Source: CAYONP01 sp964405335
Lineage (GTDB): Bacteria; Armatimonadota; UBA10988
DNA: 64,000 nucleotides
Assembly: GCA_964405335.1 (NCBI GenBank)
Contig: CAYONP010000015.1
Coordinates: forward strand, 11,244-75,243
Direction of reading: 5' to 3'
This document shows positions 1 through 8,400 of this stretch, piece after piece. The translations under genes and the position numbers were made by a program. Within the stretch, counting starts at the first letter, position 1, and each line of letters begins with the position of its first letter. The notes under the pieces are model-generated. The model was not told the origin of the DNA. It worked only from the letters and a program-made list of their open reading frames with translations, and did no database searches.

Positions 1-3000
1 TCCACTGGTCGATCCGCCGCAGGCCGCCCTGCAGGTAGCTGACCCGCGGCTGCTCGGGCGGCATCAGCCAGTCGAGCCCCTGGGCCGCATAGACGGTGTG
101 GTTGGCGTTGGTCAGGAGCAGCTCGTCGCGCTGCCGCGGGAAGGGCAGCCGCCCGCCCGGCTGGCTCAAGACCACGAACCCCTCGTTCGGCGACCAGGGA
201 TGCGTCGCGACGACGTTGAACCGGAAGGCCTCCTCGGCCATCGGGCTCTCGCGCACGCTGGCCAGGCTGGTCGGGTCCTCGGCCGGCTTGTAGCGGCTCC
301 AGTAGATGTCCTGGTTCTCCCACAACGGCGACCAGGCGCTGTAGAACAGGTTGACGTTCTGCAGGTCGCCCCCCGCCGCGGCGTTGCTGGTCTCGTGCCG
401 GTAGCTCGGCACCACCGCCGGCTCCATCAGGTTGGTCAAGCCGGGCGGCGTGCGCAGCGCGTAGTTGACGAACTGGTTCCCGCCGGCGCCGACGGCGTCG
501 ACATACTGCGTCCCCGGCGCGTTGATACTCGCCGGCATGGCCACCGCGTTGAACCCGAACTGGGTGTTCTGGCCGCTGCCGGTCTGCCAGGTGATCCACA
601 TCACCGGCGTGCCGGCGACGGTGTCGACAAAGGCGCGCGGGACCTGCTTGTTGACCTCGGCCTGGCCGCCGATGTCGTCGGCGATCTCCATCAGCCCGCC
701 GGGGGTGGTGTCCTCGAAGCGCTGGAACTGGAGGTACGACCGGCGCGAGCCGCGCTCCTCGCGCTCGTTGTGCCAGAGCAGCACGAACTGCTGGTTCGGC
801 CCGGTGATGTCGGGCACGCGGCAGATCGAGGGGTAGAGATTGCGCTGCGTCTCGTCGGGATTGCTCACCCGCGCCGCCGGGCTGTTCGGCCAGATGAAGC
901 TGCGATAGCCGGTCTGCAGCGTCGTCCCCGCCGGCAGCACCGCCCGCCCCGCGTCGCGGAAGAAGACGCTCCAGTTGGCCCCGCCACCGAGCGGCTCGTA
1001 CCGGCTGGCCCCCAGCCAGAGCCGGTCGGCGCTGTTCGGCGGGTCGGTAACAAACTCGTCCGGGTCCTGCATCACGTGCACCACCGGCGTCGCCTCGTTC
1101 AGGTTCGGCTCGGTGAAGTAAGGGTCAAAATGCGGGATCGGCTGGTAGGTCCCCTGGCCGGTGTTCGGGTCATACGGCACCGTCGCGGAAGCCGGCACGC
1201 CGGGGACATCCTCGTTGCGGTCGATCTCGTTGTCCCAGAAGCCGTTGATCCGCGCCCAGGGCGACTCGGTCACGGTCAGCTTCATCGTCGCCGCACCGCC
1301 CAGATTGACCTCGGCCAGGTTGTCCGGCAGATCGTTGCCGTCGCTCGGCAGGTCGTTGCCGTCCGCACCGAGATTGTCGACAAAGGCCCTCAGAATACCG
1401 GTGTAGTTGCCCAGCGGCTGGCCCAGCGGCACCTGCCGGCCGACCGAGACGCGGCCGACGCGCAGGAACAGGTCGCTGATCGCATTGCCGGTCGGCGCGC
1501 CGACCGGCGCGGCGGGCAGGAACTGCATCAGCGCCGCCCCGCTGGCATCGACGAAGCCGATGCTGCCGTCATCGGCCGCCGCCCCCATGGCGACGTTCTG
1601 GAAGAACCACGACGGCACCGGCATGGCCTGCGCCAACCGCGGCACGGTCGACCCATCCTCCAGATCGACCGGCGTCAACGGCCGCTCGATGTAGAGCCGG
1701 ACCGAGCGCAACGGCACATTGCCCTCATTGACCAGGGTCGCCGGCACCCACTGCCCGATCCCGCCATGAATCACCTTGCCCAGGTCGAGCAGTGATTCGG
1801 CGATCGAGAGCCGGCGGTCGTAGCCGACGGAGAACTCGAGGTCGAAGGTGGCATACGACTCGACGCCGACGCGCTGGCGGTCGATCGACAGCGGTTCGAG
1901 CCGCGCGGCGATGATGCCGCCGGCATAGGGCGCGGTCCAGGTCGGGTTGGCCGCGCCGACCCAGCCGGTATCCTCTTCGTACCACGAGACGAACTGGTAG
2001 GTCGGCTGGCGGTCCGAGTAGGGGTTGCCCGGAATGTCGCCCGACGGCCGGTAGCGCAGCCGGTAGAGGTTCACGTCCCACTGTGACTTCTCATAGCCGG
2101 CGGTGGCGACGATCCCCGGCGCGCCGCTCTTCGTGTTGCCGACCGACCAGGCGCGGCTGCGGGTCTCGTCGAGGTACAGCGCGACCTCGCCACGGTAGCG
2201 GTCCCAGAGCGGGTTCTGCGCCGCCGGATCGCGCATCGTCGGCTGCGACTCGGTGGCGTAGGTGCCCGGCGGCGTGCCCGTGTCGGACAGGATTTGCCGC
2301 TCGACCGCGTCAGCCGACGGCGGCTGGTAGCTCGGCACATCGACCCGCACCTCGGCGGTGGTGATGTTGTCGCCGACGACGCTGAATTCGCGGTCGCTCG
2401 GCGCGGTGAGCTGCACCGCGCTGCCGGCCACCGGCGTCGGCGCGATATCGGGATCGGTCGCCTGCCGCGGCGCCGTCGGCGCGCGGAGCACCGAGCGGCG
2501 CAGGTCGCCGCGGGTGACCACCCGAATCTCGTCGACGCGCAGCGTGGCTCCGCTGGTGTTGCGGATGCGCACGCCGTGAATGTCCTCGATGCCGGGACCC
2601 GGCGCCCAGGCGAAGTTGTTCTGCGCCACGCCGGTCGAGGGGTAGTTGACCGCCGGCGAGAGCACCACCCTCGGCCGCGGCGCCCAGGTCATGAACTCGG
2701 GCGGCGGACCGGGCGGCACGGCCAGCTCGACCACCCAGGGCGTCGCCGGCCCGCCGGGCGCGCCGGCGCCGGTCCGCCAGAAGACCTCGATCCGATCGAC
2801 GTGCGTCGGCGGGTCGAGCCGCAGGCCGAGGCTGTAGCCGTCCTTGACATAGACCTGGTTGGCCGCCGCCGGCAGCCGGTCGCCGTCGAAGGCGACGTTG
2901 ACGTCGTACATCGGCGCCTGCCCGGCGGCCAGGTTGCCGTCGGTCCAGGTGACGTTGGTCCGGTCATGCGTCCCGGTGCCGTTGTAGTCGTAGATGTAGG

Positions 3001-5392
3001 CACCGGCCTGGAACGCGCTGTGCAACGCGCGGCGGTGGAACAACTGCTCGAGCGGAGGCTCGGGCACCGGGCCGTCGAGGTTGGCGTTGCTCTGGCTGTA
3101 GTGGAAGGCCAGCAGGTCGGTCGCCTCGATCCGCCGCGCGCCGTTCGGCCGCACCGTCCGGTCGCCGCGCGGATCGAGCGCGCCGCGCAGCTTGTAGCCG
3201 GTGGGGAAGGCCACCCCGCCCGGCGGCGTCCACTGGTGCGCCGAGCCGCCGCCGAGGTGGTCGAGCACGGTGCGGACGAACACCTTGTGGGTCGCCGACC
3301 GCCCGCCGTGCCGGACGGGGAAGAAGTAGTCCTCGGTCCGCGAGCCGCCCGGCCCGCCGTCGTCGGCGCGGTAGCCGAGCAGGAAGACCGGCCGCTCGAG
3401 GTCGCTGTAGACATCGCGGGCATAGCCGCCGCCGGCCGCCGGCAGCGTGTCGAGCTGCGGGTAATACTGCCCCGCGCCGGGGTCGTAGTAGGCCACCTGC
3501 AACAGGTCGGGATCCGGCGAGGCGAGCGCCGCGTCCTCGGGCACGATGCTCATCGCCCCGACGACGAAGCGGCACAGGATCGGCCCGCCCTGGTAATCAT
3601 CGGCGTTGGCGTCGGCGACGCCGGCGAAGGCGCGGTGGAACGGCCAGCCGGAGAAGCGGCGCACGCGCCACGGCGGGTTGGTCGCCGCCGGCTCGGGCAG
3701 CGTCGGATCGGCGAACGGATCGCGCATCAAGCGGTTGTCGTCCGGCGTGCCGAAATCACCGTCGGCACCGCGCGGGTCCTCGATCGGCGCGACGAAGTAA
3801 CTCGGCCCGAACGGCGAGCGGTCGTCGAGATTGCCGCCCGTACCATCGGCGCCGCGCGGGTCGGGCAGGCCGGCGGTCTGCCAGTCGTCGTCGCCGGTGT
3901 TGTACTGATCGTCGCCACCGAACCAGGAATCGGCCCAGTCGGTGCGCAGCGCGTTGTTGGCGCCCGGCACGGCGGTCTCGTACTCGAACTGCAGCTCGAC
4001 CATGCCGACGCCCGGCACCAGCCGCTGCGCCGACCGCTCGCCGCGCCAGGCGGCGCCGTCCCACCACTGGCCGGTGAGCAGGTTGACGGTCAGCTCGACG
4101 GGATTGCCCGACATGTCGCGGAACGAGCTGCCCGGCCCGGTGGTCGGATCGCCGGCGTGATCGACCGTGTGCGCCACGGTGTCGGCCTCGGCGGCGAAAT
4201 TGGCGTGGATGTTGGCCCCGTTGCTCTCGGCCGGCCCGCTGGTGTAGACGCCGGGCAGCCGCCAGCCGTCCGGCTGCGGCCCGCCGGCGGGCGCGGCATT
4301 GAACGGCGCCGGCGCGTCGGCGCTGTCGACATTAATGATCAACTGGATCGGCGCGAGCTGCTCACCCTCGCTGTCGGGGATTTCGTTCGGCTGTCGCTGC
4401 GCCGGGGTGCCGGCGGTCGGGTCGTCGGCCGCCTGATCGGGATCGAGGAGCAGGTTCTCCCAGATGTGCCGCTCGCTGAAGAACCGGCCGTGGACGGCGT
4501 CGGCCGCCGGCTGGAACCCGGGATCGGTCGAGTTGAGAGCCACCCGGGCGTTGTTGTCGGTGCGGTCGAGCGGACGGTAGGTCAGGTAACGCGGGTAGGG
4601 CAGGAAGAAGGGTTCGGCCTCCTGGCCCCAGTTCGTGTTCGCGTCGACATGGACGTTCGGGTTCGGCGTGTTGGTATAGACCTCGCTGACCCAGCGGTCC
4701 CACTGCCGCCAGCGCGAGGCGATCTGGCCCCAGAAGTCGCGGATCGCGCCGGTGCTCCAGCCAGGTGGATCGACCCCGTTGTCGACGTCGGCGACCGGGG
4801 TGTCGGGCCGGGTGGCGCTGACCGCCTCGGGGTAGTAGAGGCTCGGCGCCGGCGGCGCGCCCTTGGTCCGCGGCGGATGGATGATCACCCGCCACCGCCC
4901 GGTGGCCACCGCGGCGGTGGCCGCGTCGAACGGGTCGTCGGGATCGCCGGGCAGCAGGCCGATGCGCATCATCTGGTCGACCACCCGCTGGCAGGCGTCG
5001 CGGGTGGGCAGCTTGTCGATCCGCAGGTGGACGATCAGCTCGTCGTCGCTGGTGCCGTAGACGCCGTCCAGCCCGGCGTTGCGCATCAGGGGCAGGCGGG
5101 GCATGCGCTCGGCCGGCGGCAGGTCGCGGGCCAGGTCGGGGTAGGGCGCGCCCGAGGCGCTGGCGCCGTAGCTGCCGCCGGCGGCCGGCTCGCCCTGCTG
5201 CGCGCCGACGATGAACGACTCGAAGTAGAGCTCGCGCACGTCGCGCACGCTGAGGCTGACGGTGCCGGTGTTGTAGGCCGCCGCGCCGGCGGGCGGCAGG
5301 CGATAGGTGTTGACGATCGCCGGCACCTCAGGCGTCTGCGCGCAGACCGCGCCCGCGGCAAGCAAGATCGAGACCAACCGTCGTGGCATCAT
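1..5392 (-). CDS. Giant exported protein of the pilin operon, partial (C-terminus beyond window)
   Basis: Open for at least 1797 codons and still open at the window edge, so the C-terminus is missing. The start is taken as ATG at 5392 because a GGAG lies 6 bases upstream; ATGs at 5404 and 5389 are alternatives. The N-terminus MMPRRLVSILLAAGAVCAQ is a signal peptide, so the product is exported. The rest looks beta-rich and low in lysine, with no catalytic motif that I recognise. Stretches of the form DGVYGTSDDE (near residue 113) and two DPRGADG...DD motifs (near residues 511 and 537) recur, resembling Asp/Gly-rich calcium-binding turns. It is the last visible gene of the pseudopilin operon, 22 bases after the preceding giant gene. 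I infer a pilus-tip or cell-surface component by position only; the family is unknown to me. Confidence 0.75.
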   Translation of the reverse strand, partial: MMPRRLVSILLAAGAVCAQTPEVPAIVNTYRLPPAGAAAYNTGTVSLSVRDVRELYFESFIVGAQQGEPAAGGSYGASASGAPYPDLARDLPPAERMPRLPLMRNAGLDGVYGTSDDELIVHLRIDKLPTRDACQRVVDQMMRIGLLPGDPDDPFDAATAAVATGRWRVIIHPPRTKGAPPAPSLYYPEAVSATRPDTPVADVDNGVDPPGWSTGAIRDFWGQIASRWRQWDRWVSEVYTNTPNPNVHVDANTNWGQEAEPFFLPYPRYLTYRPLDRTDNNARVALNSTDPGFQPAADAVHGRFFSERHIWENLLLDPDQAADDPTAGTPAQRQPNEIPDSEGEQLAPIQLIINVDSADAPAPFNAAPAGGPQPDGWRLPGVYTSGPAESNGANIHANFAAEADTVAHTVDHAGDPTTGPGSSFRDMSGNPVELTVNLLTGQWWDGAAWRGERSAQRLVPGVGMVELQFEYETAVPGANNALRTDWADSWFGGDDQYNTGDDDWQTAGLPDPRGADGTGGNLDDRSPFGPSYFVAPIEDPRGADGDFGTPDDNRLMRDPFADPTLPEPAATNPPWRVRRFSGWPFHRAFAGVADANADDYQGGPILCRFVVGAMSIVPEDAALASPDPDLLQVAYYDPGAGQYYPQLDTLPAAGGGYARDVYSDLERPVFLLGYRADDGGPGGSRTEDYFFPVRHGGRSATHKVFVRTVLDHLGGGSAHQWTPPGGVAFPTGYKLRGALDPRGDRTVRPNGARRIEATDLLAFHYSQSNANLDGPVPEPPLEQLFHRRALHSAFQAGAYIYDYNGTGTHDRTNVTWTDGNLAAGQAPMYDVNVAFDGDRLPAAANQVYVKDGYSLGLRLDPPTHVDRIEVFWRTGAGAPGGPATPWVVELAVPPGPPPEFMTWAPRPRVVLSPAVNYPSTGVAQNNFAWAPGPGIEDIHGVRIRNTSGATLRVDEIRVVTRGDLRRSVLRAPTAPRQATDPDIAPTPVAGSAVQLTAPSDREFSVVGDNITTAEVRVDVPSYQPPSADAVERQILSDTGTPPGTYATESQPTMRDPAAQNPLWDRYRGEVALYLDETRSRAWSVGNTKSGAPGIVATAGYEKSQWDVNLYRLRYRPSGDIPGNPYSDRQPTYQFVSWYEEDTGWVGAANPTWTAPYAGGIIAARLEPLSIDRQRVGVESYATFDLEFSVGYDRRLSIAESLLDLGKVIHGGIGQWVPATLVNEGNVPLRSVRLYIERPLTPVDLEDGSTVPRLAQAMPVPSWFFQNVAMGAAADDGSIGFVDASGAALMQFLPAAPVGAPTGNAISDLFLRVGRVSVGRQVPLGQPLGNYTGILRAFVDNLGADGNDLPSDGNDLPDNLAEVNLGGAATMKLTVTESPWARINGFWDNEIDRNEDVPGVPASATVPYDPNTGQGTYQPIPHFDPYFTEPNLNEATPVVHVMQDPDEFVTDPPNSADRLWLGASRYEPLGGGANWSVFFRDAGRAVLPAGTTLQTGYRSFIWPNSPAARVSNPDETQRNLYPSICRVPDITGPNQQFVLLWHNEREERGSRRSYLQFQRFEDTTPGGLMEIADDIGGQAEVNKQVPRAFVDTVAGTPVMWITWQTGSGQNTQFGFNAVAMPASINAPGTQYVDAVGAGGNQFVNYALRTPPGLTNLMEPAVVPSYRHETSNAAAGGDLQNVNLFYSAWSPLWENQDIYWSRYKPAEDPTSLASVRESPMAEEAFRFNVVATHPWSPNEGFVVLSQPGGRLPFPRQRDELLLTNANHTVYAAQGLDWLMPPEQPRVSYLQGGLRRIDQW

Positions 5393-5414
5393 CGCCCGCT
5401 CCATCGTATCGGCA

Positions 5415-8400
5415 TCATTGCGCCGCGAAGACCGGCGAGCTGACCGGGTAGCTACCGGTCGACGGCCGCCGCCGCGAGGCCGCCTGGCCGGCGGGGTAGG
5501 TCGTCGTCACGGCCAGGTCGGGCAGGACATGCTCGACCCGGTAGCGCACCGGCGAGGCCGGCGGATCGTCGGGGTTGAAGCGAACCAGCAGCACCTCGCT
5601 GTTCGAGCCGGTCTGGTTGACGCTGTTCGACGCCCCGTTGACGATCGCCAGCACGTTCTGGAACGGCAGCTTGCGCACCGCGCGCGGGTTCCACTGCTTC
5701 TGCCCGCCGGCATACCAGCGGTCGAAGCGGAGCGGCAGCAGCGCGTCGGTGAAATCGCCCAGCGCCCGTTCGTAGTAACTCAGATTACCCGGACTGTCGT
5801 ACACCTCTTCGCCATACTGGGCCGGACCGAACGACCAGCCGGTCGGCGTCACGCCGCCGCCGGGACCGTTGAGGGCGTAGACGTTGACCACCTGGCTGCC
5901 GTCGCCGGCGTTCTGGTCCTGCTCGATGATCGCCAGATACCCGTCGGTGCCGACCCGGAAACGGTGGAACCCGCGCAGGCCGCGGAAGATCCGACCCTGG
6001 GTCCAGTCGTCGACCAGGCTGGTCAAGCTGCTCGACAGCCCGTCGACCTGGTTGTCGAGGTCACCGTCGAGGATGCCGTCGTTGTCCGGGTCGGGATCGA
6101 TGCGGAACAACTGGTCCCAGCCCTCGGCCCGGGCGACGACATAGTGGTGCCAGGCGGCGTTCGGCGCGTCGTAGTTCGGCTCGCCCGCGCCGGGCGACCA
6201 GACCTGCACCTCGCTCCAGGGCAGCTCGACCCAGGTGTTGGTCACCGGGTTGTTGACCCGCGGCGCGGTCAGGGCCCACTCGCTGCCGAAGCCCGGCGCA
6301 CCCCACACGAGCGGCTCGTAATAAGTCCCGGTACCCTGGTTGCCGAGCGGGATCGGGTGGCTGACCACCTGCACGATGCGGTGGTTGCCGCGATCGGCGA
6401 TCACCGTCACGTCCTTGTTCAGCACGTCCGCCGCATCGACGTTGCCGTCGCCGTTGACGTCGTACTGCGAGCCCGGGTTGACCGCCTGCTGCAACAGATA
6501 GCGCGCCGCGTCGGTCGGCCGGCGCAGCCCGAAGTTGAAGAGGCCCTGGTAGCGGAGGAAGACATCGGGCGAGTTGACGTCGGCGTCGACCGGCCAGACG
6601 ACCAGGCCCGACGGATCGACCTCGACCACCCGGTCGTTGCCCGTGTCGACCAGCAGTAGCCGGTCGCTGGGCAGCGCAACCGCCTTGGCCGGCCGGGCCA
6701 GGAGCGTGGTCAGCAGCTCCGCTGGCGGCGGGTTGTTGTTCTCCTCGGTGTTCTCCCGCGCCGCGCCGTTGCGCTCGGTGGTGCCGGTCAACTGCCACGA
6801 GACCTCGCCGTCGTAACCGACCCGACTAACCCGCAGGCTCTCGGTGACCAGCAGCTCCTGGGTGCCGAGGGCATAGAGCGGCGCGATGTAGTCGTCCGAA
6901 TCGGCCGGTCCCGCCGCGCCGTCGATGCCGAAGGTGACATACAGCTCACCCTCGGCCGCGACCGGCAGGCCGCGGACATAGGTCGCCTCGAGCGCCGGCG
7001 GCGTGTAGTTCGGCCACAGGTCGGCCGAGTCGGGACCGAGGCGATCGGCCTCGACGACTTGCCCGATGCCGGTGAAGCGGAAGGCATAGAGCCCGCCGTT
7101 CGGCCCAACGCCCGGCACCGTCGGCGGAATCGGGTTGACCGCCAGGTTGCCCATCTGCGTGCCGGAGATGAAGATCCGGTCGCCGGCGACCAGCGGCGAG
7201 AACGAGAAGCCGGGCACCGGCGCCGGCACGCGGTGCCGCTCGCGGTGCGCCGCGCCGGTCACGTCGTCGTACTCGACATAGACCGTCTGCCCCTCGTAGT
7301 TGCCCGGCGCGAAGGTGATCAAGTGCGGCCGGTCGGGATCGGGCAGGAAGTAGTCCGTCCCGGCGACCAGCGGCGCGCCCGCGCCGGCCACCGCCACGAC
7401 GATGGTCGCCGCGTTGATGAACTCCCGCGAGGCGAGCAGGATCTGGTTGCCGCGGTAGGTCCACTTGACCGGCATCGGGACGTAGATCTCGGCCACCGGG
7501 TCGACCCCGGGTCCGTCGTTCAGCCCGTTCTTGTTGGCATCCTGCACCAGCCACAGGCGCCGGCCGTACAACGGCGCGCGATAGGCCTCGGGGAACGGCT
7601 CAAAGCCCGCCGCGTCGCTGTCCAGCGCCGGCGTGCGCAACCGGCTCAGGTGCGCGTCGGGCCCGCGCAGGTGGAGCCGCGACGAGCCGTAGTCGAGGAT
7701 GTACTGACCCGGATCGACGACGAACGCCGCCTGCTGCTGGTACGACGGGGTGGCCGTGTCGATCGACGAGATGGTGTTGTCGGCAATCGTCGCCGGGTCG
7801 CGGCAGAGGAGGTAGACCGGCAGGTCGCTGCGCAGGCCGGCGCCGGCGTTGAACCGAATCGGCGCGGTGAGCACCGGCTCTGGATCGACGGCGATCAACA
7901 TGCCGTCCTGCACCGACTGGCCGTCGGGCGCCAGTACCTGGCCGGCGACGACGGCCGAATCACCGTAGCGCACCGCCGAGCCGTAGCACGAGAACTTGGC
8001 CCGCAGCAGCGTGTTCGGGTTGGCGTCGACTTCGGCCGGATACTGCTGCGGCATCAGGACGCCGGGATCGAACACCCAGCGAATCGCGCTGCGGTGGTTG
8101 ACGTCGGTGTCGTCCTGCTGCACCGCGTCGGCGGTGGCGTCGTAGAAGGTCACCGGACCCGAGGCGCGCGGCTGGTACCCCGCCGGCTCGGTCACCCCGC
8201 CGCCGGCCGCCTGCTGACCCACGCCCAGCGTGGCCATGCTGCCGATCGGCTCATACTGAGCCGCCGGCTGGTTGACCCCCAGCCAGAGCGCCGACGAGGT
8301 GCCGACCACCGTGTCGGCCGAGTAGACCATCGGCGCGCCGGTGCTCCAGCTCAGCAGGTCGATCACGCCGCTGACCGTCGTCTCGTAACCGCTGTGCCGC

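Noticed and set aside
98..5443. Open frames of 565 and 1049 codons on the plus strand
   Set aside because: Antisense to the partial giant gene, whose minus-strand reading has a signal peptide and runs open to the window edge.
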